Shown here: piece by piece, positions 25,716 to 38,826 of the stretch
Position numbering within the stretch: the first letter of the stretch is position 1
Layout of the letters: each line of letters begins with the position of its first letter
DNA from: Phylloscopus collybita
Taxonomy: Eukaryota > Chordata > Aves > Passeriformes > Phylloscopidae
NCBI GenBank assembly: GCA_027886175.1
Contig: JAJNNQ010000024.1
Span: 4,014,001 to 4,078,000, forward strand
Length of the DNA: 64,000 nucleotides
Direction of reading: 5' to 3'
Position numbers and translations under genes: made by a program
Notes under the pieces: model-generated
Databases searched by the model: none
Told to the model about the DNA's origin: nothing
The model's input: only the letters and a program-made list of their open reading frames with translations

Positions 25716-25966
25716 TGTAAACAAGAGACACATTTTTGTAACTGTAACTTTATTTGCATTCCTTTCCCTAGGAGGGACTTCTTCTTGATGTCCCTCTGGT
25801 TTGACCAATGTGATTGAAAAGGTTTGTCTTTGTTTCACCAATTGAATTGGTCTGTGTAAAATAGTATATAAATACTATTTATAAAATAAAAAATTTTTAT
25901 TCCAAAAATAAAGGAGTCATTTTCAGCCTTCTGAAGTCAGAGTCAGTGTCGTTGTAGTGTACAACA
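25716..25966 (+). mobile_element. Probable short solo LTR
   Basis: The segment begins TGTAAACAAG and ends GTGTACAACA, giving TG...CA ends with short inverted TGTA/TACA. It holds a TATA box (GTATATAAATAC, about 25863-25874), an AATAAA at about 25907-25912 and a short U5-like tail. A clear target-site duplication was not seen, so the ends may be off by several bases. It directly follows the CR1 fragment. Confidence 0.5.
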
Positions 25967-28900
25967 GTAAAACAGCAAAATGCTTCTTGAACTCTGTCAT
26001 GCCTGGTGCTGTACCCTCCACCTTGATTTATTTTATTTTTTTTATATTTCCCAAGAGATTTACTGTGATCTACTCACAGAGACCTATTTTTCCCACATGT
26101 GACAAAATAATATTCTTGCCAAGAGGATGATTATACTTCAGTTGTTTAGGTCATGGTTCTTGCTTATCTTTTTGCTCAGCTAAACTTTGGTGAAGTGGTC
26201 CATGATTTGGAGGGTCACTGCTGGTGGTGGAGGTGCCACATCCTTGATATTGCAGCCACTGGCTTGAGTTCCTTGTGGCACATCTTGGGTGCTGCTGACA
26301 CTTGAAAAAAACCAATTCTGATTGCAGAAAGACAAGAAGAAACCTATGCCAAAGTTTTGCTGGGGTAAAAACATCTATGAAATAGAAAAGTTTTGCCTTT
26401 TTTAGTACTGTGATAACCATAAAGCCCTTAAAATATAACCCTCTGTCTTAACTGACATAAATTACATGGAACTGTAACATCATCCACTCTTTCACCATCG
26501 CTGCAGCAGAAGCCAGGAAGAATCAAAGGCTGGGGAAAGGAGTGTGGGTTTAATACCTGCAGGCATCTGTGGAGCCTTCTCTGGTTTCACAGTTCTCAGC
26601 CAGGGGCTCAGTTTGAGAACATTTTGTACGACTTACTCACTGAAGGCAGGTGTTACCAGGCACTGCCTTTTGCTTTAACCTTTTTGAAAAGTTAGAATAC
26701 TTTGCCTGGAATAGAAAAAAAAAAAAATTGGCAGCATGGAGCAGCAAAAAAATGTCAGTTTGTGAAAGTAACAAAATGGCAAAGGTTTTAAGTTCCAGCT
26801 CCCACTCAAGTTGAGCAGAAAAATATACTTTCAAATGGAGTAATTAAAACAGAGTACTGGTATAACCAAATGCTGAAATGAACTAATTTTATGACTTGTA
26901 TTAAAAAAATCATTAATTGTCCCAAATGAAACACCAAAGAAATGTAGTCGGTTCATTACATTTTGTCTGGATCCAAATTCTGCTCATGGGTTGAGAATGA
27001 TGTTCCATCTCAATTCTTCAGAAATTTTCAGGGAAACATATCAGCTTTTTGAGATTCTGAGTTAATATCCACTCAATGGATCCTGAAGTCCTTGGAGCAA
27101 TTCCTGCACACAGCTTTCCTGACTTACAAATTTGCCCCAATTTCACTTCAGTGGAGTGTTTGTGCTCTACAACAGAGACAAAACTGAACATACACCAGAC
27201 AATTTTAATATAATCACTTCCAACATAATTTCCTTTTAAAAAATATGGGAGATGGGCTGTGGAACAAAGAGATTTATTTTAAATTCGTTTTAAATGAGGA
27301 ATAAAATGTAATTTTATTCCTATTTAGCACCAGCTAAAACTCTTAAATAATAATTGTATCTGTTATTCAAGATTCTGCTAGACTGCAAAAGCAAGGGGCA
27401 TCATTTCTTTGTAACTAAAAAAGTCCTTACTCACAGAAAGAAAAGCGAAAATAACTTTCATTATGAAACAGTTTTTATATTAAACCAGACCATGTCAGAG
27501 TTTTTTTTCCCACACAATGCTTTTGCCAATAATTGCCCTTCTTGTATGCCCCAGATGAAGAGTCACAGCTCTTTAAAAGCATTTTGTGTAATAAATGCTA
27601 CTTGTTTTATTTTTCTTTGCTCCATTTAATGCTGATTCCATTTTTCTCCCATCTTCTGTTGCCTGTTTATACCATTCTAGGAACACCAGAAGTCCAACTA
27701 TAACTTAAATTCCATGAGGATACATATACATCTGTAGGAAGCAGACAGAACTAAGCTGCTTCTTTAAAACTGATTTTGCAGTTTGGAAGCTGAAATCGTC
27801 CACGCAGATGGAATTAAGATTCTCTGAAGGTTTTATGTTATGGCTTTTTGGGTAAATCCTTTCAGGGAGATGTATTATTGTGGGGAGTGGCACAACTCAA
27901 AGTTGTAGAAGACAAAAAGGCAATAAACTACTGCTATAAACTCAGAGGGGGGTAAATGTTTTTAAAATTCTGTTTAACAAAACTTATTGTATCAATTTGA
28001 TGGTTGCAGGCATGTGTATCTTGCTTCATGCACTGTCTGAATAAAAATTAAACATTTCTTGATCTATATTTCAATGATTAGACACAATTCTTCTGAGACT
28101 TAATCCAAGCATGTGTGTCCATCTCCATCTCAGGATGAACATTGATTATTCACTAAAGGTCCATTTGCATGAAATTTAGGAAGAGGAACAAATTTGCAGT
28201 TGACTAAATATGCAAAAAAAAATAAATTGTAAAGTAAAATATGCCTACTTCAGAACAAGAATGTAGCTTGAATCTGAACCTGTAATGAATTTTGAGAGAC
28301 TTTTTAGCTCCCTGACACAGGTGCAGATTAAAGATGTTTTATATTTTGTTTGGGGCATAAGATGTCATTAGGTCGCATTTTTAGGGATGTTAATATAGGA
28401 AACTTTGATTCCTTAAGAAGAAAAGTTTCACTTTCCTTAGGGCAGAGGGAGGAAGTAAATGTGAAGAGAGAGATTGTGTAAGTCTTCCACAACCACAAAC
28501 TCACCTTGGAAGGCACCCTAGAGAAACGAAATTAAATTTTTTCTAGGAAAATCTCTTTTTGTTATGTAAACAGGTAAAGGTGTTATCAAACTTAATGGTT
28601 TTTTTCTGTTTTTTTATCCACTTCTTTTTTAATGTCTTTCCCATATTTGGCTGAAGCCTTCCTCAAATTACAGACACTTTATTTGCTTTAACTTCCTTTT
28701 GCTCATTTCCATCTTTGATGGCAAGTTAGAAACTACTTTTCCAACTTTCACCTAAGTTTCATATCCTCCAATCCTATCCTTAAGGGGAACAGATTTACTA
28801 AAGTGCATTTACACAGTTCTGTAGAAACCTCTGACATTTTAAAGGACTTTTTACAGGATGGGTGATGTCATTTATGGGGTGGGTAACCTAGATATGATAT

Positions 28901-31699
28901 ATAAACATAAGGCTGAGGAGTTAGGGTTAGCTCCATGAAAACATTGAACATTTTCAGTTGCAGAAAGAAATTCAGTAATCAATAGCTTTCAGTGTGCAAT
29001 TTATAATAATTAGAGGAGATGGGAGACTGTTGAAAATGTCACCAATTACCTATATAAAGGCTAAATCCTCCAGGAATGAAAACAGAAAACAAACAAGTTT
29101 ATAACTGTGCATTGACTTCATGGATTCTGATCATATTTTCCTATAACATCAGTGATACATGAGTGGTCTTAAAAATTAGGTAGCTGTAGGAATAAAAAGA
29201 GAATATAGAGGAATATTAAAAAATAACCCTTCAGATGAGTTTTGAAAGATAGGTAATAGTAGAATGACCAGACAAGTCATAAATGCATTTATGACATTTG
29301 CTCTTTCAGTCAGATCTGAAGGCTCACTATAGGGGACTGACATTTTTTTTGTGGGGGTATCACGTTCTGAACTCACAAATGAGGTGCTCCCTAAACTGCC
29401 CTGTGTCTACTGAGCATTGTGTGGGGCAGGTGTCAGTCTGGAACAAAGCTCAAAATGTGCAGAGCTCATTCTGAGACAAGGCCTCAATTCTTACAGTCAA
29501 GGATGTAAGAAAGTGTAATCCATATTTCATACAGAAGGGAAAATGTGCCATAGTTAGAGAATTGTAGAAGGACACATAAAAAAAAACTTTATACTGAAAC
29601 CAGCTGCAAAAGTCAGTTCTCCTTCCAGCCCAGTTTTAAAAATCATTTTTTTTTATTCATCTGGTCTTTTTATTGTAACAGCATCTCTTGTTTGACACAC
29701 CAAAATATCTTACTTTCTAAAGGCAGGGGGAACAAATGAGAGAATCTCTTCCCTTTGATTTGATATTATGGTACTAAGATGAAGATTTCATAGAACCCTT
29801 GTGAATAAGCAGCATCAGGGCCTGACCAAAGCCTTTCCCTTTTTGTGGGGCAGTGCTTTGTAGTGTAACATCAGCTGGTGGTAGGGAGGGGTGGAAACAC
29901 AGAAGAAATTCATTGAACAGCACAGATGCCATTATCATCATAAATAGCTAGAGAAAAGATATCAATTTAGGTGAGGTGAGAAAAGGACAGAGACAGTATG
30001 GGGAGGAAATAAGCAGCACTTGTTTTATAATGATTGGGGAAGTTACAATGGGCCTTATGATGTGAGAGAAGGGATTTATCCTTTCTCATAAAAACAGGAG
30101 CTAAAAATCTCTGAAAATCATGAAAAGGGCTCAGGGCAACTTGAGCTCTTTTATCTGGGAAGTTAAGGACATAGCAGAACGTGTGTGTGAATATCTACAA
30201 CATGAAATAGAGTCAACTATGCACATTTCTATACCTTTCATACTGCTGCTTTAAGAGGTTTCCTTGAAATTTCATAGCTCCCCGTGGTTTGCCTTTGAAA
30301 ACTCCAAATGGAAATAATGTGAACCCAAACCCCTCAGTCCTCAGTAGGGTTTGGTGTATGGCTGATTGTCTCTTTCTCCCTCCAGACCAACATTACAGAA
30401 GACAAAGTTTGCCTACCACTGTTAGGCAAAAACTCTCCTTTTAGTGTGTCAGAAAAGGGAGTTCATCTGATGGAATGCTGGAACTAAATTCTGGTTTTTT
30501 GAACTGACATAAAAGCATTGCACAAAATATGCTCCCCATAAATGAGTTAGCCAGGTTAAGTTTATTTTGTGTCTTCATTTGGGGGGGATACATCAATATC
30601 TAGAGAATAAACCACAGTGAGCTGACTCAACTTGCATGAGACTATCTTTACTCAGGCCTTTGCAACATCATCTGTCGTTTGCTCTTGTTACTGTTCTCAT
30701 CAAGGGATGGTGAAATCTGACAGAGACAATTGGGAAAATACTGTTGCACAGCTGATAATTCAAAGATTTTTCAACTTTGTTATTTTCCAACTCACCAATT
30801 TCTTTTTTGCTGGCTGTTTGTTCACGACAGTGTCATGATCTTAAGCAGGCAAAGCCAAGGTGCAGTGGGATGAAGGAGATGCAGTGCAGTGACTGCTAAA
30901 AGCTTGAAACTTTGGTGGCAGCATGGTGAAAGTGGAGTCCAGCAGGCTGCTCTTATGAAACCATGAAAGCCAGTGAAAAGCAGAACAGGTACTTCTAAAC
31001 AGTGTCATTATTTTCCTGTAGATTTCATGGCCTTCCTCAATATGTTCTGGGACATATTTTCCCTGGTTTATATGGGACTTTTCCTATTTTCATAGATACT
31101 GTTACAAAATGAGTGTTAGGCTGTGTTTAATTGTGAATGTAGTAAACTGACAATATTTCAATTATCTTAAGCAATTTAATTTCCTTATTCTTTTTGAGAC
31201 ATTAGCTGGTTTTTGAATATACATGATATAGCTGCATTCCATCTTTAAGAGACAGAAGATCTGCTGCTGCAAGAATTTTCTGAATGATTTTACAAACTGG
31301 AAGTAGATTTTCTTCCAGTTTTGCTATATAACTCAAGTCCCGGGGTTACATGTTTTTGCTTACATGAAAGGTTAGTAGAAAACACAGCTCATCCTTGGAA
31401 AGCAAATATGCATTTGGATTTGAGATGGAAAATTACCACAGGAAACAGCAACACAGAATTTTGGGGTGACTGAGAGCTGGGTTTGGCTCCCATCTTCCCA
31501 TTGTCTGTGCAGATACATCCATGTATAACATACAGATGTCACCAGATCAACCTCTTGTGCGTTCATCCTGCCCATCACCAAAACCCCCAGATTAAAAATC
31601 TATAGCTCATTAAACAAGAAGGGAGGAGTATCTTGCTTTAGAAATATTACTGCCTGTCAGGGTTGCCTTGTTGCTGAGTGGAGACTTATCTGTAAAACC

Positions 31700-31930
31700 T
31701 GCACACAATTACTTCTTAATGATTCTATCCTGGCTCATTAGGAGAGCAGCTAGCACTGAGACTTAAGAGTAATCAGGCAGCTGTACCAGTGACACAGCTA
31801 CCATGCATCTTGGGGTGGCACATCAGCATTAACTGGACTGAAATTAGAAATTGTAAATGAGATTGAAGCCAGATAATACAAAGCTTGCAACTCGTGTCCA
31901 CGACGTCGTTTGTTACAACAGCACCAACCA
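31700..31930. promoter_or_regulatory. Candidate conserved non-coding element
   Basis: Complex sequence with CATTAACTGGACTGAAATTA, GTAATCAGGCAGCTG and a CpG-bearing block CCACGACGTCGTTTG (containing a CRE-like GACGTCG). No repeat or open-frame character. Not tested. Confidence 0.25.
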
Positions 31931-33660
31931 TTTCCCTGATGGAATTTTGTTGCCATTCATTTTGCCTATTTTATTGAAAACAAAAAATTGTTGGACACCA
32001 TTTAGAGCAGCACACTTCTAAAATTTTGGATTTGAAGTTTGCTTTACAAAGGATCATAATAAGTTATGGATTTGGTGAAAATATCTGGAGTTCCTTCTTG
32101 CTTTTCCTTTACCCTGTTCAAAACCTAAGTCATGCCTTTCCACTCACCCATGAGAATTTGGTTTCACACAGTTGGCCTAAGAAAGGAGCAGAACTCTGGA
32201 ATTTCTGGAGAGATAAAGCAACTGCATACCCATAACTTATAGCTAGGGATTTGAAGTAATTCTTAGAAATGTCTCCTAAAAGAAAGTTAATTTATTTTGT
32301 GAACTGTGTTTTCCAGTTCGCATCACCTCCTGCTTGTGTGTGAATATGTGAAAAGCTCACCAAGACACACACAAAAATCCACACAAAACACTGAGATTGC
32401 AAATAGGGAGAAATTGTTGGAAGGTCATTACCCTATATCTTAAAAAATCAAAGACTAAACCCTTGGAAAGAAATTAAAAGGGTTTAGGTAAGGCCTTCTT
32501 TTTTCATGATGCCACATTTTGAATCTTTAATTTTTTGACTCTTGTCATTAGGAGAAGCAGAAGCATCTTTAAAAAGACTTCTAGGAAGAAAAAGCCACAA
32601 ATACATTAGGTTCTGATAAACACAGAAGAAAAAAATGCAATAATTAGAAGATATTAATTAAACAACCCATCATGTTGTTTCCTTTTTATTTAAAAAGAAA
32701 ATAGTAATAATTTTGTCCTTAAGTGACTCGAACCGTAAATCAAAATGCTATGAGCAAATCCATGCAATTACACTTGTTACTTTTACTAGACACACAATTA
32801 ATCTGCTTGGTCATGTAGAATATGTATTCACACTAAAACAGTATTTTGAGACTGCTTCATACACTGGAAAGTAAATAGTTGTAATACATATTATTCCCTA
32901 CACATTATTTGTTATACAAATGTATCTGCAATGCCACCAAAGTTTCTGCAGATTTAAAATGATTAATTCCTAAACACCACATTTTATATGAGCAAGAATG
33001 ATCATTTTTTTTCTGCTGTAATGAGATGACCAGACTAATAGATGGGGGGAAAAGTAGTTTTCCTTACAAACAATTAATGTCTGTTGCTAACATGGGGAGG
33101 AATAAAGTTAATGATGCCCTGAAAGCACTTGAGACTGGTGAACAGAAGTTCTACTTAAAAATGTCAGAGCACAGCTGTGCAGATTTTCACTCCTCCATTT
33201 CACATTGCCTTCTAACAACTGCAACAACCAAATCCCTGTATTTGTATGAAGCTCATGTCATGCAGGTAAGATCTTACTTACCAATGTTTTTATGTATTTT
33301 GTAATGCAAAGAGCTGGAGTGACTGTAACAAAAACTTCTCACCTGATTCACCCACCTCCCAAAGACATCCCCAATAATTTTGTGCCATTTGATATTGCCA
33401 CAATCATTCCTGAGCTACGTGGTGACCTGATGGGGCAGGGGACAGGCTGCCTTCATTGCAAGGCACCAGTGACTTCAGCTGCCTCAGCTGAAGGAAAGCA
33501 AACTGTCTTTGTTTTATTTATATATATTTATTTATATATACTCCTGCACAGTGTTTTGAAGACCATATTATACTATATTTTATTCTACTGACTGTTAGAG
33601 AATGCTGCACTCTTAGACTGCTATTAGGAATGCATTCAATGGAGAGTTAACAGTTTCTCT

Positions 33661-33732
33661 CCTGAGTGTTTATACCCTACAATGTTAGAGTACCCTATAG
33701 ACCTGAGTCTATATAACCTACAATGTTAGAGT
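33661..33732. repeat. Direct repeat, 31-bp unit at 41-bp spacing
   Basis: CCTGAGTGTTTATACCCTAC at 33661 and CCTGAGTCTATATAACCTAC at 33702 are each followed by AATGTTAGAGT. The two copies differ at a few bases, so this is an old local tandem duplication. Confidence 0.75.
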
Positions 33733-34615
33733 GGAATATAAAGCAATGATAGACCTTTCCTGTAGTTTGGTCCCCCATTGTTCATACTTTTGTATAGAAC
33801 AATGAGATTTCACTCAGCAAGCGTTATTACATTTTGATTTGGAAATACTTAAAATTGTGTTTATTTGAAAATGGCATTTGAAATTTCTCTTCAGTTGGGA
33901 AACCACACTCCTGACAGTAGAGACTACCCAGGATGGGAGTAGGCAATATATTCCAAATGGAGAGGCAGCTGTAAATGTTTTATCTCTCTTCCCACTTTGA
34001 GTGGTTTCCTCCCTGGCACTGTAAAGCTCTGCTGACTTGACGGGGCTACTGAGAGTCAGAATCTCTGACTGCAGATATATTACTGCACTCACAGCTTGAA
34101 CACCTCTCCAGGGTAGAATTTCACTTGTACAGAAGGGTTTCAGTTCTTTTTCCTATCTTATCTGTTAAAGAAGATATGCCAGGAAAGATAATATAATAAG
34201 ATAAAAGAAACTAAGACATTCTTGTGGCCTTTATTTTCCAGTCCTTACAGGCACAGCTTCTCCTGCAGTGCAACTCAATCTGCTTCTGGATTATTTCTTA
34301 CATAAATCCATGCTGTATTTTTATTTCTTATGTTTGATGGACTTTCTTGATGACCACATAGTGATTTTGAGGATCTATGCAAATGAAAATGCTCCCTTCA
34401 AATAATTATTCTGCATCGATTCAGAACTGAACTTTGTAATATCCACCCTGCCTAAAAGCACCAAGGAGGAAGATCAATTAAAATCACTGGAGGTTAGAAG
34501 TAGATACAATTTTTAAATCTCTTCTTTTTTTCTTTTTTTTTTTTCCTTTTTTTTTTCCCCACAAAAATAACACAAAAAATCAGAATGTGTCAAAAATCAC
34601 AGTGGTAGAATACAA

Positions 34616-34616
<1 letters not shown>

Positions 34617-34662
<46 letters not shown>
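34617..34662. repeat. (AAT)n microsatellite
   Basis: About fifteen perfect AAT units, probably polymorphic in length. A T-rich tract lies 60 bases before it (about 34523-34560). Confidence 0.95.
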
Positions 34663-34663
<1 letters not shown>

Positions 34664-35166
34664 GTATTAAATTTCTGTTGGAAAAACTGAGAGATTATGC
34701 ATCTTTGGAAGAGGAAATGCATGTCCAGAGGAAAAAAAAAAAGGAAAACCACATGAAGAAGAAAAGCAAAGAGAAGGTCTTTATAAAAATTGGAAGTTGA
34801 CCTGTTTTGATCTGAGAATAAACATTGCCTTTCAAATTCCAGAGGTTTGAAGGACCTGCCATCCTTATTCCAGCTGACACTGGTACATTTAAGAACTCAA
34901 TAACACAACTGACCAAAAGGTGCAGGCTGCACACTTGAAGTTAGTGAGGAATTGAATTAGTGTAGGCTGATGTTTATTATGATGGCCAACTTAAGAAAAT
35001 CCTCTTGTAGGCATCTCCAAAATTTTATTTGTTCCTTTAATGTTGTTCCACGGTGGTGAAGGGCTTCTAGCCCAAACATACCTCATTGACTGTCATGCTC
35101 AAGGCCATGTATGACTGAAAGTGGAGTCAAATACTTTCTCACACGGAAAAAGACACAGAAAAACCT

Positions 35167-35180
35167 TGCCCTCTAGTGGC
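35167..35180 (-). promoter_or_regulatory. CTCF-like motif
   Basis: On the minus strand the site reads GCCACTAGAGGGCA, which fits the core CTCF consensus (CCASYAGRKGGCRSY) at all core positions. CTCF sites anchor chromatin loops and their orientation matters. The motif alone does not show occupancy. Confidence 0.42.
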
Positions 35181-36479
35181 TGGAAAACCGGGAAACAGCC
35201 ATAAATCCACTGAATGGATTTCACAAATTTCACTAATTGGTATCCATCCAGGCCAGATTTGCTTGTATCTTGAATAATTTCCCTGGTTTAAATAACTGAA
35301 GTCTTCCTTGCTTTCAGATCTGAAAGAAGAAAGACGACCAGGAGGTCACTTAGTATTGGAATTCATTTTTCCTTGGAAGGAAAAAGAAAGAAAAAAAAAA
35401 GTGTGGATATAGCACTTGAAATTAAATGGTAATTAGGTTTTGGAACAAGCTGAAGCTGGTTGCACTTGTAGCCATCAGAATAATAGGAATATTTTGTTGT
35501 AATGTGCAGCAGTTTTACTTTTCCAATCTTTTCTTCTGGAAAGGCAGAAGGCAGACATAATTTCATAGACAGCATAATCCACTTTGCAATTAGCAAGGAA
35601 TCTCTGACTCTGTTCGATGTAAATCTATTGTCTTCCACTTAAAACTAAATTGCTTAATAAATAAAATAAAGCAGCATTAATAGAGAGCCATTTAAAGAAC
35701 ACTAGTCCAGCATTTACAGAAGTAACTCATCTTCTGGATCTGTGCAATCTGTGTATATCAGGGCAGGAACTGGGAACTGCTCATTTCTGCTCTTTGCACT
35801 ACTGCAATCCACTGGATTTGGAGATGGTTACTCTGCATTGGCCCAGTTTAAAAGGATAATTAGGGCATGGCAGACACCTCTCAAACAGAAGAATTAGAAC
35901 CAAGCATAAGATTGTGAAGGATCATGGATAATTACATTCTAGAAAGCACAGAAGGAGAAATCTTGCTCGTGATGCTTCTCCTTATTCAAATAAATATCCA
36001 TTACTATATTGGCTTCACAGCTGTTCAGTTGTGTGTCAAACAGGGGATTTATCTCTTGTGAGAACAAGGTTTTCACTTTTCTGTTCACTGTGGGATGGAT
36101 TATGCCAGAACAGCGTCCCTGGATGTTACTGAACAGACCATATGGGTCAGCAGGAATCCAACTTTGGGCTGCTGTGGGAGACAGTCTGTTAGTTTATTTT
36201 TCCAAAGAATGCATAATTGTTCCTTCATTGGCCAAATTTTACTTGCCTTACTCAGAAAATTTTCTTCCATAAAGTTTAATGGAACTAACCTTAGTAAAGC
36301 AATGCTTTCCATTTTGGATTGGAAAGCACCCAAGCTTTATTTTTCCTGTCTTCCCAAAGACTGAAACAAGAAAGAGAGATTACAGTTATTTTTCCAACAT
36401 ATCTCTTACTTGAAAAAGCAATCACACATTCTCCTTTTGGAACACAATTCTTTTATTAGCTCATGCAAATTGAACACTG

Positions 36480-36690
36480 ATTTTCAGAAGAGAGCTAACC
36501 ACTGCTGTCAGTTGCTGCTATGTAAATAAAACAGTCAATTAAATGACAATTATTTTAGACTGTAATCAAAATCTCTGACACGTTATAACCAATCAAATGG
36601 TAAATATGCAAAGTTTTTTGGTTTTGGAATGTGATTACATTGTCTCAATTAGAAACCTCTCAGACTTGTTAATTTCCTGACTTTTTGCCC
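36480..36690. promoter_or_regulatory. Candidate conserved non-coding element
   Basis: Dense homeodomain-type words (CAGTCAATTAAATGACAATT, CTGTAATCAAAATC, AACCAATCAAATGG) with no repeat texture. Similar in style to the stretch at 14400. Not tested. Confidence 0.27.
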
Positions 36691-38095
36691 ACTTTAATCT
36701 TTTCCTTTCTCATTCTGTAGTAAAGTTCCTTTAGTGCTGTCTATGAGTTATTGGGGAATCCCATGTAACCAGTAATATCAGTGCTTAACAAATTTGATTA
36801 TTTTCACTGGATAGCCTGAAATTTGACAGAATACTGCAATTTACAATTCCATAGTAAATAAATTATTCAAGGCAGAATGTTCAACAGACTTAAATAATTT
36901 ACAGTCTGAAAATGGTGTAATAGGGGATCTCTAAGGGGAAAAAATAAAATATTGCAGTATATCTTCAACACTTAATCATGGTGTACTTAAGAAATCAAAG
37001 TCTATTATCAAACTATGCCCATAAATGTTATTCTCACAGCAATTTATTTTGTTTTTCAAAAGGTAGTAAATCTAATAAAACAAATTACTACTGTGGATCT
37101 TGAGAGAATTCTGGTTTTTAGAAATTAGGAATTATATTACCTATTACAGAAAGAAGTTGCAAATTTCTAAATTACCATTAAGTCCTATTTAAGTCCCAAA
37201 AAGAGAAATATAACAAAGTGAGAAATATAACACTGAGAATATATGGCTGGATATTTTCATGACCTTTGAACCTCACAGTAGTTTTTCTGAGGCTCTGAAG
37301 ATTTGATATAAATTGATGTAAGATGGTATTTCTAAGAAGACAACACATAAATATAATTGTCCAACAATAGATACACTGCACAAATTTAAAACAAAAGTGT
37401 TTAAAACAGATGTGTAGAGAAAAAAAGTCTATATGCATGGCAGATGACAAAATTACCAGCAAATGAATGGAATGGATTTTTAAGAAGGAATAATTTTGAC
37501 CAATATCAAAACTGTAGCTCGTGTGCCTGTGGAAAAGTGCATTGGGTTCCGTTGTGAGAAGATGTAATTAAAGTTGTACATCCTCATTGCAGGAGTGAAG
37601 CAACCTGTGATCAAAGAAATGAAGCTTAACATGGTCCATTTTTAAGATACGGAAATGTAGATTTTATTTTTTTTTTCCCCAAAGGCTCTTTCAAGGCTCC
37701 TTAACTGCAACAGAAGGTCAAGGAGTTTCCTACTGCTGATAACTCTGTTCCCTCCAGTAACCCAGGCTTTAACCATTGCCACACAGGAGATGTTGTGGTT
37801 TACACTTGTAAACTTGGGAAATTTTAGAAAAAATCTCAGTATTTGACATCATTCTTTCAAGCTGTCTGCAGCTCCAAAGTTATTTTCCAGTGTATCAGAT
37901 GTGATAAACATTTTTTTTCCTCTTAGAATTTTATGTGCAACCTTCTAAAGAGATAAAACCTAATGTGCATGATGGGAACAGCTAAAAAGAGCAGACAATA
38001 TTCTCCCAAATACCCCACCCACTCTTAGACTCCTTCCATAGAAACTAGTCCACAACACAAATATACAGGCATGGAAATTCCTTTTTTAGATCACC

Positions 38096-38190
38096 TGCAA
38101 AAAAAACCTCAAAACAACAACAAAAAAATAACCAAATTAATAAAATATCCACCTCAAAACAAACTCCACAAAAATAAAATCAAGAAAAAA
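38096..38190. repeat. A/C-rich low-complexity tract
   Basis: A-rich sequence with scattered C residues and short (CAA) stretches over roughly 95 bases. It is followed by a near-duplicate of TTATTTTATAATAAA at about 38196-38231. Confidence 0.7.
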
Positions 38191-38810
38191 AAGTTATTAT
38201 TTTATAATAAAATGTTTATTTTATAATAAAGAAACAATGCCAATTACTCAAGGGACAAGCAACCCTAAGTACAGAGGTAGGAAGCAGTTCTCCCCTCTGC
38301 AGAGTAAAACACAAACCTTGCACTCTCTTCCACCCTGCTCCACAAACCTGTGGCATTGAGAGTCTAAAAACTCTAGCTGAAAAAAATTTTTAGAATCAAC
38401 AACAACAAAAAAATTCTGATCATTTCCTATCGCTAGTTCAGACATCCCCTGGTGTGTTCCTTGGGTGAATTCCACACTAAAGACTGTCATTATTCCCATA
38501 TGCATTGGAGAAAATTTAAATGTGTAAATTGAGATTAAACTCCACTACAGGGTCCAGCCTCTCAAAGTTTTATGCTCAAACACTGCACTCATAACTCAAT
38601 GCTTCTAAATTTATTTTATGCTCTGTATCCAGAATAAAAACTGGCTGCTGGACCTGCTGTTAAACAACAAATCAGCTGTGATCTCACAAGTGAGGTGTGT
38701 CCAGGAGACTTCTCTGGAGGTCAGACTTGGAATGCTGTGATGCCCAGGAATTGTGATTCTCCTGTTTGCTCAAACAGCATCAGCTGAGCACCAGCCAGGC
38801 AAGTGGCCCC

Positions 38811-38826
38811 TGGTGGCTTGTAAAGA
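38811..38826 (-). promoter_or_regulatory. CTCF-like motif
   Basis: On the minus strand the site reads GCCACCAGGGGCCACT, one mismatch from the core CTCF consensus. It sits in a locally GC-richer stretch (38700-38940) that has no gene or recognised repeat. Confidence 0.35.

Larger units (their letters stand above)
25967..34616. other. Gene-free intergenic DNA
   Basis: Ordinary AT-rich sequence with one candidate regulatory stretch (31700-31930) and one direct repeat (33661-33732). All open frames are under 100 codons and none carries a recognisable protein motif. Confidence 0.6.
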
